Origin: Artocarpus heterophyllus
Lineage: Eukaryota > Streptophyta > Magnoliopsida > Rosales > Moraceae
Length of the DNA: 64,000 nucleotides
Direction of reading: 5' to 3'
NCBI GenBank assembly: GCA_025403435.1
Contig: CM046353.1
Location: forward strand, 25,084,259-25,148,258
The notes below the pieces were generated by a model. The model saw only the letters and a program-made list of their open reading frames with translations. It had not been told where the DNA came from and searched no databases. The first letter of the stretch is position 1. Each line of letters opens with the position of its first letter. Positions 47,524-59,940 of the stretch are shown here, piece after piece. The translations under genes were made by a program, and so were the position numbers.

Positions 47524-50500
47524 CTAAGTGAGTAAATACTGCAAATTTCGCATCCCCATAGCTTCCACATGCCTTTCGAACACTCTCCCAGTAAGTGTCT
47601 TCGTAAATGGATCAGCTAAATTATCCTCTGACGCGATCTTGCACACCGTGACATGCCCGCCCTCAACGAAGTCCTTTATCACATGATACTTCCGATCAAC
47701 ATGCTTACTCTTCTTGTGAAATCTTGGTTCCTTAGCATTAGCTACCGCCGCACTGTTATCAGAGTACAGTGATACCGCCTTATCCATACCAGGAACTACC
47801 TCAAGATCCCCAAGGAACTTGCGGAGTCACACTGCTTCTTTCGATGCATCACTAGCCGCCACATACTCGGCCTCCATCGTTGAATCCGAAGTGCAATCTT
47901 GCTTCGCACTTCTCCAACTGATGGCACCGCCGCCCAGAGTAAACACAAACCTCGAAGTCGATTTCCTAGAATCCAGACAGGATTGAAAATTTGAATCAGT
48001 GTATCCTAGAGGAGTCAAGTCCTCACCCGAATACACAAGCATATACCCTCGAGTCCTTCTCAGGTACTTGAAAATATGCTTTACCGCAACCCAATGGTTC
48101 GGTCCTGGATCCGCCTGAAATCGACTTACAATCCCGACCGCATAGCTAATATTCGGCCGTGTGCAAAGCATGGCATACATGAGACTACCCACTGCCGAAG
48201 CATAAGGCACCTTCTTCATGTATTCTCTTTCTTCATAAGACTTTGGAGAGTCTTTCTTAGAAAGAGTAATTCCAGACCTAGATGTTTACCCACCTTTCTT
48301 GGAATCCTGCATTGCAAACCTCCTAAGAATTTTATCTATGTAGCCGGCCTGTGACAAAGCTATCATTTTAATCTTCCTATCCTGAAAGATTTGGATACCT
48401 AGAACAAAATTAGCCTCACCCAAGTCCTTCATGTCAAACTGCTTGGTCAACCATAATTTGACCGATGACAACGCCCCAACGTCATTGCCAATCAGCAGAA
48501 TGTCATCTACATAGAGTAGTAGAAAAACCACCTTCCCATCCTTTATGTGTTTGTAAACACATGGTTCATCCACGTTTTGTGAGAACCCATAAGTTTTGAT
48601 CACTTGATCAAATCTTATGTTCCAAGAACGAGAAGCCTGCTTAAGTCCATAAATAGACTTTAGCAGCTTACAAACCTTACCCTCTTGACCCGCGACCTTG
48701 AACCCGTCTGGTTGTCCCATATAAATGGACTCATCAAGATAGCCATTCAGAAAAGCCATCTTGACATCCATCTGCCAAATCTCGTAATCGAGAGCGGCAG
48801 CTATGGACAAGAGAATCTGGATGGACTTAAGCATGGCTACTGGCAAAAAGGTTTCCTCATAATCGATTCCTTCCTTTTGCGTATAACCCTTAGCTACCAG
48901 TCTAGCCTTAAAGGTTTCGACCTTTCCGTCAAATCCTCTTTTCCTCTTGTAGATCCACTTACACCCTATGGGTTTTAAGCCTTCGGGAAGATCCACAAGC
49001 TCCCAGACCTGATTACTCTCCATAGACTTCATCTCTGTGTTCATGGCCTCTGTCCAGAGTCTTGAATCAACATCCTCCATAGCTTCTACGTAAGTATAAA
49101 GATCCCTGTCATGTTCATCCGGTTCAGCCAAGAAGACCTCCCCATTGAACATATACCTCTTAGGTTGACACCCGATCCTCCCACTACGCCGAAGCCCCTG
49201 AGATTGTTGTTCAGGTTTGTTTGGTTTTTCTACACTGATCGGAATGGTTTCGTTCGGAACCTCCAGAGTGAACGGATCACCCCTTAACTCCTCAAGCACC
49301 ACTTTGCTTCGAGGTTTAAAGTCATCCATGTAACTCTCCTCAAGGAAAGTTGCTTTAGTTGAATCCACGACTTTATTTTCCTTAGGGTTATAAAAATAAC
49401 CCCCTTTAGTGCCTTTTGGATATCCTACAAACATGCAAACTTCCGAACGTGCTTCCAACTTATTCGGATCCTTAAACAGGACATGAGCCGGACATCCCCA
49501 TATGTGAATATGGTTTAAGGATGTCTTTCGTCTTGTCCACAACTCGTGAGGAGTTTTAGGGACCGATTTTGAAGGCACATTGTTCAAAAGATAACATGCG
49601 GTTTGTAGTGTATATCCCCAAAAGGATAAAGGCAATGATGAATAACTCATCATGGACCTAATCATGTCCAACAAAGTCCTATTCCTTCTCGCCGCTATGC
49701 CATTCTGCTGCGGAGTGCCCGACGCAGTCAAATGGGATAAAATCCCATTCTCTAACAAGTGTCCCAAGAACTCATCAGAAAGGTATTCCCCACCTCGATC
49801 AGATCGAAGTGCCTTTATGGGTCTACCCAATTGCTTTTCCACTTCAGCCCGAAACTCCCTGAACTTATCATAAGTTTCGCTTTTGTGGTGCATTAGGTAC
49901 ACATACCCATATCTTGAGTAATCGTCAATAAAAGTGACGAAGTACTCATACCATCCTCGTGCCTGGATGTTTATTGGTCCGCAAACATCACTATGCACAA
50001 GTTCTAGAACCCCTTCGGCCTTATTGCCCTTAGACCCGTATGGTCTTTTGGTCATTTTACCCTCCAAACAAGATTTACATTGAGGTATAGATTCCACCTT
50101 TAAGTGACTTAAAGGTCCGTCCCTTACCAACCTTTGAATCCTATTCAGGTTAATATGGCCAAGGCGCAAATGCCAAAGATAAGTCTTATTAGAGTGAGAA
50201 GTTTTAAGTCTTTTTGAGTCATTATCATTTATCTCAGCATTAAGCAATAAGTTCATCTTAGGTTTGATAAAGTATAGATTATTTTGCATCCATCCAGAAT
50301 AGATAAAAGATTTGTTTTTACGAATCACCACTTTTTCATTAAAAGATACCACGTAGGAGTCTTTAAATAAAGATGATACAGAAATTAAATTCCTTTTAAA
50401 TTTAGGAACATAAAAATAGTCTTGCAAAATTAAATTCCTATAATTATCAAAGTAAGGATGGACATATCCCACTGCTTTCGCTGAGACCAAGGATCCATCG

Positions 50501-51477
50501 CCCATCCGAAGCGTTAAGTCTTCACGAAGTAGACTTCTTGTTTCTTTGAATCCCTGCAAAGAAACACAAACATGATTAGTTGCACAGGAATCTATGACCT
50601 AGATGTCACTAGATTCCTCAACCAAACAAGTTTCTAAATATAGAAGATCACACCTACCTCCCTTGGAAAGGAAGTCCTTGCAATGCTTCTTTATATGCTC
50701 GACCTTACCACAGAAGAAGCACTTAAGCTTCTTTAGGTTCTTCTTCTTCTTCTTCTTGCTCTTGGTAGCAGCAGGAATAGAAGACTTCCCCCTCTTGGCC
50801 CGTTGCTTCTTTCCATTCCCAGAGTTAGGATTGGAACCAGAAGCAGCTACCAGATTGGCCTCACCACTAGCAGGAGACTCCCTGATCAGCCGTTCAAACT
50901 CCTGTAACTGTTTCATCAGTTCTGTCAAGGTCATATCCCATCTATTGCTTAAATTAAAAGTAGCTCTAAACGAAATAAATTCCTTAGACAGAGTCTCAAA
51001 GACCATAGTTATCTGAGTTTCAGCATCGATGTCGGCTCCATTGGTTTGAGCCTCAGCGAGGTAACCCATGACCAACATCATATGCTCCTTTACAGATGTC
51101 CCCGGTCTCTGTCTACAGTTTAAGAGTTTCCAAAGCGCCCCTTGCCGCTTTGTTATGGCCTGGCCTCCAAACATGTCCTCAAGATTATCCAAGATCTGCT
51201 TCGCAGTCTCATAATCCTGATGTTGAGCCTGCAGCACGTTGTTCATGCTAGCCATAACATAGTAGTGGGCCTGATCATTAGCATCTTTCCAGCGGTCGTA
51301 CGCTTGGAATTGCTCATTACTTGAGTCTCCTGTAGGCTCGGGAGGACAAGGAGTTGTCAAAACATATTTTAGTTTCTCAAAGGAAAGGACGATGTCCAGG
51401 TTCCATTTCCAACCGTTATAATTCTCACCGGTTAATTGGTTTTTGTCAAGTATCGATGATAAAGCGTTTTTAGACAT
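47524..51477 (-). pseudogene. Copia-1 gag-pol polyprotein, near-open, three nonsense codons
   Basis: One frame of about 1317 codons runs from MSKNALSSILDKNQLTGEN (start 51477) to LQYLLT at 47524. In order: gag (to about 50900); CCHC-type knuckle CFFCGKVEHIKKHC near 50690; protease, where DSCATNH has Cys in place of the usual active-site Gly; integrase zinc region (H...H...CKSC, near 50090-50180); integrase core with HSDVCGP and SDRGGEY but [10 protein letters not shown], so the catalytic Glu is Ala (49690-49692); RT with [12 protein letters not shown] and YVDDILL; and RNase H with MEAEYVA. Stops are TAG at 50599-50601, TAA at 48286-48288 and TGA at 47827-47829. The longest open part is about 757 codons. 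It is inactive, but better preserved than the copy at 9401-13330. Confidence 0.95.
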
Positions 51478-53123
51478 TTTCAATCTATAATAAAGAATCA
51501 TATACCAAACATAAGCAAACAAATATAATAATTTAGTAAGATAACACAATCATGTAAAATCATAAAAATGTGTTTATGTGTCAAAACCTTGAAAATATCA
51601 CAACCTTACAACGATAATTCCCAACTCAGAATTCAACAAGCTCCTAGGGGAGTCATGCCAAATTCAATCAGGAACACGGATCCCCTCCTGATTAATATAT
51701 ACCATCCAAGACCCGTATGATCCAGCATATACTAATAATCGTTTCTTTGGCCATTAATTTTATTAACAGAGCTCCTAGGGGAGGTTAATAATAAAATTAA
51801 CGTGAGTGTATAACCACCATTTCAATATTTTATCTATGATTTATAATCACCACCTAGGGGTGTGCAACCATAAATCATACTAAGATACCTTATCCTTTCA
51901 GAGATCCAATCTGGTACATGATAAAAATCCCTTCCTAGGGGTCGGGACCACCATGTTCTTCCTATGGACCAATGATGGAGGCCTTAGGTCCTTTCTTTGA
52001 AAACCTTCTCCCACTCAATCTTTTGAAGTCAAGGTTTTATTTTAAAATTTTGCATGAACAATTTTAATATGAGCGGCACTCCCTATCCTATATGACATGT
52101 TATCAATATACATGGTAAATCATATTATAATGCAGACAAGCAAAGCAATCAAGCAAAGCTACAAGCAAAATAATAATAACCGTAGTATTATCGTTCCACC
52201 CTAGAGAATAGAAAACTAAGATTACAAGAGAATAATCGAGACATCTATCGATTCTTCATCCCTGAATTCTCAAGCGGTATCCTTCTTCATGTAATATCCA
52301 TCTTCAAGTCTTCAATCCCGTATGAATCGAATACTTCATATTTTCGGTCATATCCAAATTTAATGTTTCTCAGAATCGTCCTAAAAATAAAATTAAAACT
52401 GCACCGAAAAAATTGCACCTTTTTTGGACACTTGGCAGTTCTCGGTCGGCAGGCCGATCTGGTTGATCGGCCTGCCGATCATAGAGGTTCGGCCTGCCGG
52501 CAGAGCACCAAAATTTCTGCCCCATTGTCGGCCTGCCAGACCACACATCTGGCCTGTCGATCTGTGACCTTCGGCCTGCCGAACTGTGAGGTTCGGCATG
52601 CCGACCGAGCAGAACACGTTCATTCCAAAAAATACAATCTTAATGCAATTCATCAATTTTATTTTCAACAATTCAAAAACATAAAATTAGAGACTCAGGA
52701 AATACCTGGAGGCGCCATCATCAATCTTCTAGATCCGACTTCTCGATGCGTCTTATCCGAATAATTATTTAATTTCAAAATTCTTACAAATTAAAAAATT
52801 AAATAACAATTCCTAGACGGAGATGATAGTCCGCCATCTAATTACATGAAAAACCTAGATACACATTCTAACCTCTAAGGAACCATAACCGGTATGAATT
52901 AATTAATTAATAAATAATTAAACAATGATTTAGTCAACCATAATTAATTAATAAACATTCACCACATAATCCATGACAACATATATATTATATAGAAACC
53001 TAGAGTGCCATCTCTCTATAAAATTCAATTCAAGCATAGGAGAGATTAAGATCACAAAATTTATGCATATAACATGATCACAAACTTGCAAATCTATGTA
53101 AAAACCTCATCTCTGATACCAAT
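51478..53123 (-). other. Composite Copia-1: leader with primer binding site
   Basis: Non-coding leader between gag and the 5' LTR. The primer site at 53110-53121 reads TGGTATCAGAGA on the minus strand, one base from the tRNA-Met consensus. The palindrome cluster at 52441-52612 contains the clearest units (TTCGGCCTGCCGAA, GATCGGCCTGCCGATC). Three CTAGGGG blocks at about 51643-51940 are shared with the other leader copies. Confidence 0.82.
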
Positions 53124-55137
53124 TATTGGAAACAAAGTGCGTAGCGAAATTTAAAAAAAAATTTCATCAGAGTAATTTCCAAAACACAAGTTTGACATGT
53201 TATATGTATAAATTAAACAGATCTTACTAACCTTAGTGTGCCGAAGAACCTCCGCAACCTGTGTAGAGAAGTAACATTCCAGAAGAGCCTCAACCAACTG
53301 GTCTTCTTTGCAATTCTCTATCCACAACCGGAGTGACTGTGGGCTCACACGTACAGCTCTTCCACCGGTGACTCTCCTTCCAACCAATAGAGAGAACCCA
53401 AAGCTAGTGTTCGTGATTTGTTAACAAAAGCTCTCAGGGAGTTTTCAGATGCTCACTAGAAGAGTATCACTCTTAATCTCTCAAATTGATCTGAGTAAAT
53501 CATGAGACTCACTCCCTTTATATAGCTATTAGTCCTGGGGTCAGTCCATATCAGATTAGGTCTCAAAAACTCAGAACAGAATCAAGTTCGGATCAATATC
53601 TGATAAGATCCGCGTGAAAACGCGTAATCTTATCTACCGCTGATTGGCAGGCCGAACAGGCCAGTTCGGCAGGCCGACCACGTCATTCGGCAGGCCGAAC
53701 TCGCAAGAAAAAATCTCCGCGAATCTTTTATTTTCCACCCCAGATTCTAAAGGATAAAGTCTCAGTTTTGATTCAAATAACCCAATAGAGAAGTTATCTG
53801 ATCAACACAAACTTTATCAAGATAATCTCTAAGAAAATAAATCAATTCATAATAATTCTACAAGTTTAACTTGTTCTAATTTGTCCAAAATTAAAACAAC
53901 CGATAAACAGACAAGAATTATCTGATCGCAATAATTCAACAAGTTTATCTTGAACTAATTTCTTACAAAATTAATTCAACCGATAAATAGACATGAATTA
54001 TTTGATTCTTACAAATTTTAAACCAATCTGATAAATCCGACATAAGTCACCAATTATTGGAAAAGCACGCCGTGTCGTTACAGGATTTTGTGAGCTAGCA
54101 AAGGGGACCAAAATGGACCTATAAAGTCAAGCTCATGATAATTATGAAACCCAATATCCTAGATATACATTTCACAATTATCAACTCCAATGCTACTCCA
54201 CTAAAAGCTTAGAGCTGCACTCTCGAACTTTATAGAATTACGAAGCTCGTGTGGCTAAGTCTCCATGACATATCAAAGTGTATCGTATCCCCATATGATA
54301 ATCCATAATCGGCTTAAGGACAAGTTCTGTCTTACCTTTTCGATTATTTTATCTTACGTTCCATTGTCTCACCATTAGAAAACTTACCATCCAAAGATAG
54401 TATACCATTCAGTTACACCTATGTATCCAAATGGTTGAGCGCTCTTGTTTTCCAATTACAGGACAACGCATATAAGAGGATATCATTACTCCTAAAGAGG
54501 AGCTATGGATTCCATATCTATGAATAACAAGTCTACGCTATCAAGAGTCATGCCTCCAATGTACCGGCATGCATACCAATATAGAGATGTGGGAGTCACC
54601 CATTGGTACATCAAAAGACACAAGTCGAGACAACGGGCCCACTATTCATCTCAGGATTAAGATACAATACAAATGACTATCTAAAGTGAATCGATTTGCC
54701 AAGACAGAATTATTAATCCAAATCAATTCACTTTATGTCCTGATCCAACACATCATCACCTATGACAACGTGCCAATGTTTCTATTCACGGAGTCCAACT
54801 CCGATGGCCAAGACAAACCATCTCCCAAAAGGGATACAGACAACATAACAATCTTTACATGAATAAAGCGCCCAACTTTATTCGCTCAATTGCGGATCAT
54901 ATGTTTTAGACCATCACCTTAAGAATCGTGTCTACCGCATAATCATCCCTTCATATGCCCAATTTTTTAGGTTTAGACTGACAGTCTCAGACTACTGTTT
55001 GCTTATCATACATTCAACAAATATGAACGTAAAGAGGACAAGATTTGGTATATATATAAATGAATAAATTCTTTATTGATAAAAATGTCTCCAAAAACGT
55101 ATTACATTTTTACTCGTTAGGGCATACATGTCTAACA
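53124..55137 (-). repeat. Composite Copia-1: 5' LTR (right LTR)
   Basis: This is a 2014-bp LTR whose outer-left dinucleotide is TA instead of TG (TATTGGAAACAAAG), ending TCTAACA. The palindrome cluster is at 53640-53700. The antisense frame found in other copies is broken by a 1-base deletion in the T-run at about 54346. Confidence 0.9.
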
Positions 55138-55399
55138 GAGTTAATGTTCCAAATGTTGAACAATAGCACTCTGGGGGTTTTCGAGTTTTTCTCACTAGAG
55201 TACTGGCTCTTTGCTTCTCAAATGATTTGAATAACAATGAAAAATAGCTCTCTTTTTGTAGTGGTCAGATGTGGGGTTATTCGTTATTAGATTAGGCTTT
55301 AAAATTCAAGTTTGGATAAACTTTTGATGAAAAACACATAAAAAATGTGTAATTTGATTATCGCATGTTCAACATGTTGATCTAGGAGATGGACTTGCC
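55138..55399 (-). mobile_element. Old copia LTR, piece 3
   Basis: A diverged LTR stretch continuing from 43427. Landmarks such as TTTTCGAGTTTTTCTCACTAG and GATTAGGCTTTAAAATTCAAG parallel TTTTCAGATGCTCACTAG and GATTAGGTCTCAAAAACTC of Copia-1. It ends at the TTGCC target duplication of the gypsy solo LTR. Confidence 0.7.
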
Positions 55400-58300
55400 T
55401 GTAACGCCTCCTTACGGACGTCACAAATGTCATTACATTCATCCTTATTATCATTATTTAAGACAAACCATTTAAATGAAGTAAAGTTTATTAAAAATAT
55501 CCCAAGATCCAGGCATATAATTTTTTTTTCATTAAATACAAATATTTCAGAACCTTTTTATATTTATTTAAATAGTTTATCAACACCAAAATAATAAGAA
55601 CATAATTTAAATATTCATTACAACAACCTTTAAAATCTATTTTAACAGTTCGATAGGTCGAACATGACCGACAATCCAAACTTTAACCATTGGCAGGCCA
55701 TCCAAGGCTCTACAAAACCAGAGTTTTAAAAACACTTAGATTGGTAGGCTTATACAAGGTAATCGATATGCCAATACCTATATCGACAGTCCGATCAATA
55801 ATGATCAGAGGGCTGATCATCTGCAAAATAAAGAGAACATAAAACAAGTCCTATTACATCAAAATGCGAAAAGTAAAAATATAAAGAAATAAAAAACACA
55901 ATTCATAAGCTTTAAAATTCTTTCTTGGCGTTCTTCCATTTTTAATCCATTGTTCCTTGCTCACACGCTTGTTCTTGCCCTCCACCTATTCCATGATCCT
56001 TTTACCTTTATCTAAAACAGGATTATAAACTAAGTAAGCAAAAGCTTAGTAAGTATACTTTCCTATCTTACAACTTAAAACATTTTATGAACATATTTAT
56101 GCAACATCATAAGCATAATAATTATTAATATAGTAATGCACTTGGCATGGTTTCATATGAAACATATCTTGCATTACTTTATCCATATTAAAACTTCATT
56201 CATTTTATCTTTGAAGGCCCAAGTGTTGCACTATTATTATCATTGTAGGCGTGCCGTCATGAGGGGAGAGGGTTAGCTAATGCTAAACCAAACATGACAA
56301 GTCTAACTTTAGACATCATAAACATTAACATAGACATAGGATGTGCAACACTTATTTAGGTGATACATATATATATACTTTTAATTTTGAAATATCTCTT
56401 CATCAAAACATGCATAAGCCTTCTTGTGCATCAAAACCTTCAAAATAAAACACTCAATAAAATCATCATCGAAATCATCATGGAAATCATCATGAACATA
56501 AATTTCAAACTTTTCATAAACCTTAATATGTTGCAAGTGAGAATGTACTTACTTGACTTGCTTACTAAAAACTTATTTTAGATGATGTCGCCACGGTCTC
56601 GATATGCTCACTTCTTGGAGTGTTCATGTCATACATCCATATACAAATAAAATTAATTTTCATTTTCATGAAATCATCCAATACCATAAGACATCATTCA
56701 TACTTCTCTCTCAAGAAACACAAGAACACAAGTACATTTTACCATCTTACATTTGTTCATGCAAAATCTGTGATATAACAACCTGACTGAACCTTAAAGA
56801 TAAACAACTCAATTATTCATCATTTATACACAAATTAGGGCATGAAACTTTGCAAGGGCATAATTAACACATATATAAATTACCCTAATTTTTCCTTAGC
56901 CATAAAAATTCCATTAGATAACTAAAATAAGTCATATAATACACAACGCAGAATCAGTCAATAATAACAAAATAGTGAGCAGCCTTAACTGACATTCATA
57001 AAATAAATTATCTATATAATAAAATAATTTCATGAAAGTTGAGCATATAATAGACACCTAAAGCTACACATATCCAAAAATTAGCTTCAGATAAATTTTC
57101 AACAATTCGAAACATGCATTAGAATTTAATGACCAAATAAACTTTAAATAGCTAAAGCAGTGAGCAACATATGATCATCATACTCAAATAATTAAAATAA
57201 AATTACTCTGACCCTAAAATTTTTATGACAGCCTATTAACATATAAATATAATACCACTAAAAGTTTCATTAGCAAATAAATTTATTTAGCTATGCAAAA
57301 AGGTCACACAAACAAGAAGTCTAGAATTCACTGAATAGACAGCCATAAAACCTAACCTTAAAGAAAGTTCAAGAACACATACAAGATTCATCATATCATG
57401 ATGAAACTTTCCAAATTATAAGTTAACATATACATGAAGATATCTAGAAAATTTCATAAGAACAAAGATTTGTTTGCCTTAAGAACAAAGACTACATTTT
57501 GTGAAATTTTTACCGATTAGCAATAAATAGTCCAGGAGTGATAGAGAATGAAAATTGAATAACTTAGTATAGAAAATTCCAAATAATGTGAAACTTTGAG
57601 GAACGTTACGTAACACATATATAAACATCATACTAAAATTTCATAGAAAAAGGAAATTCATAGGCAAAGTTATAGGAGTTGGAACACAAAGAAAATACAA
57701 TTTCAGGAATAAGCCTAGAACGAATTCTTATCTCAAAATGATTCTTCCCAAATTTTCTTGAATTTGTCCAAGAAAAAACCCAATATTTCGTTCAAATATT
57801 TATAGAAAAAATTAAGGGAGAGAAGAGGATGAAAACATGGAGAAAGAAAGAGAAAACTGAGAGAACTTTAGAGAGAGAGGGAAAGAGCAATATAGAGAGA
57901 GAGATATATATTTGTGAAAACTGAGAATGGTGTGAAAAGGAAATAATCTTCTCTATATTTGAAAAAGATTCTCTTTAAAAGTAAGGGAGTATACACGTGT
58001 AGGATGGGGAAAGATAAGGAAAAAGTCCAAGATTTGCTCTAACTACCAAATCTCTTTTTTTAAATTAAGAAACCTTATCACAAAATCAACTTATCTTTAA
58101 GAGAAGTCAAACCTTCCTTAACATGGATAAGAAAAGAGATAAAATATATCAATTATTCATAATTTTCAAAACAAATAAATTAAGCATCAATGCCACAATT
58201 TCAGGAATGATCTGCTGATTTCTCGTCAGTAGCTTTCAACCTGCCGACGGCTCAGTTCGACTTGTCGAAGTTGTGAGTTCGGTCTGCCTATGAGATCCAT

Positions 58301-58578
58301 CAGCCTCCGATTTTGAAAAAAACAATTCGGCCTACCGAGTTGGAAAATTTAGCCTAGCGAAGTACCACATATAACATTATGCAAAATAAAATATTAGATA
58401 TTCATTATGCATACATTATAAATGACATAAACACCTTGAGTACATCAATTCCACGTAGCTGTTACCTAACATCATACTCAAAATAAAATGGTCAATAACA
58501 TTATATCATAAAGAAAATACTAAATGTCATTAAATATCTATCATTAACCATTACATAGGAAAATGGCGGGTGTTACAT
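55400..58578 (-). mobile_element. Gypsy-type solo LTR, 3179 bp, TSD TTGCC
   Basis: This runs from TGTAACGCCTCC to GGGTGTTACA with perfect 5-bp duplications TTGCC at 55395-55399 and 58579-58583. Removing it makes the old copia LTR continuous. No coding domains or second LTR are present, so it is a solo LTR. The order of landmarks (palindromes near the left, an AAAGCTTAGTAAG word, a GAGAGA tract at 57860-57905, TG/CA ends) parallels the chromovirus LTR at 17132-19295, so I infer minus orientation and a related family. Palindrome clusters are at 55650-55810 and 58205-58350. Confidence 0.85.
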
Positions 58579-58583
58579 TGCCG

Positions 58584-59940
58584 AACTCACCATCGGCTTG
58601 CTGACCATGTGAAAATCTAGAATCCTAAGAATATTTTATTTTCAAATGGGAATCTTAGATGAAGCCTCAATTTTAATTTAAATAACTAAATAGTCACATA
58701 CAGATAATCTCATATCAAATAAAATATTATCCAAATAATTTAACATGTTTTTCTTGAATTAATTCACAAAATTAATTCAACCGATAAACCAATCATAAAT
58801 TATTAAATCCAATCAACTTAAATTTTAGCCAATCTAATAATTAACATTAGTCACCGATATGCAGGAAAAATATACCGTATTGTTATAGGAATTATTATGA
58901 GCTAGTAAAAGGAACCCAATGGACATATATAGATCAAGCTCCTATAATTATAAAATACCATATCCCAGATATGTATTTTATAATTATCAACTTTAATGCT
59001 ACCCCACTAAAAGCTTAGAGTTGCACTCTTGAACTATATAAAATTACAAAGCTCCAACAAGTTAACCGTCTATGACATATCATAATGTGTAAAATTCCCA
59101 TAGGATATTCATAATCGGCTTAAGGATAAATTCTGTTTTACCTTCTTGATTATTTTTATTTTATGTTCTATTATCTCACTATTGAAATACTTACTATTCA
59201 TAAATTGTATACCATTCGGTTACACCTATGTATTTGAATGGTTGAGTGCTTTAGTCATCTAATTACAGGATAATGCCTATAAGAGAATATCATTAACTCT
59301 ACAAAAGAGCCATAGATTCTATATCTATGAATAATGGGTCTACACCAATTAAGAGTCGTGTCTACAACATACTGTATGTATACTATCATCAAATCAAGAT
59401 GTCACCCTTTGGTATATCAAAAGACAAAAGTCAAGAATACAGGCCCATTGTTCATTTCAGGATTAAGACATAATACATATGATTGTCAAAAGTGAATTAA
59501 TTTAAACAAATAGAATTATTAATCAAATCAACTCAACTTTTGTTTTGATCTAATACAATGTCACCTATGATAGTATACCAATGTTTCTACTCACGGGATC
59601 CCACTCTAATGACCAAGACAAATCATTTCCTATTCGGGATGTAGACAGCATAACAATCTTAGCATGAATAAAGTGCCCAACTTTATTCCCTCGATTACGG
59701 ATCTTATCATTTAGACTATCACCTTTAAGATTCATGTCTTTCGCATAATCTGTCCATTATATGCACGATCTTAAAGGTTTAGGCTGACAACCTTAGATTT
59801 TTATTTGCTTATCATATATTCAACAATAATGAACATAAAGAGGACAACATTTGGTATATGAATAATAAATAAACTCTTTATTGATTAAATGTCTCAAAAA
59901 ACTTATTACATCTTTTAATCCTTAGGGCATCTAGCCAACA
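58584..59940 (-). mobile_element. Old copia LTR, piece 4 (ends at the PPT side)
   Basis: This is collinear with Copia-1 LTR positions from the palindrome region to the end, but much diverged: TTCAACCGATAAACC, CTACCCCACTAAAAGC and TCCTTAGGGCATCTAGCCAACA at 59940. The frame matching the antisense 87-codon ORF starts MTYHNV and stops at once, so it is broken here. The polypurine-like AAGTAGGAAAT (minus strand) follows at 59941-59951. Confidence 0.8.

Larger units (their letters stand above)
43428..55137 (-). mobile_element. Composite Copia-1 element: LTR fragment-leader-LTR-gag/pol-LTR, one TSD
   Basis: This is an 11.7-kb minus-strand structure bounded by one perfect 5-bp duplication GAGTT (43423-43427 and 55138-55142). 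From right to left: 5' LTR (53124-55137), leader, near-open gag-pol, PPT, a shared middle LTR (45479-47509), a second leader (about 43987-45478) and an LTR fragment (43428 to about 43986). The leftmost unit has lost its whole gag-pol and most of its LTR. Three LTRs sharing one TSD point to unequal recombination between copies after insertion, not to separate insertions. Confidence 0.88.

Noticed and set aside
52441..52612. Clustered short palindromes considered as a CRISPR-like array
   Set aside because: Unit spacing and sequence are irregular, there are no uniform spacers, and the host is a plant nucleus.
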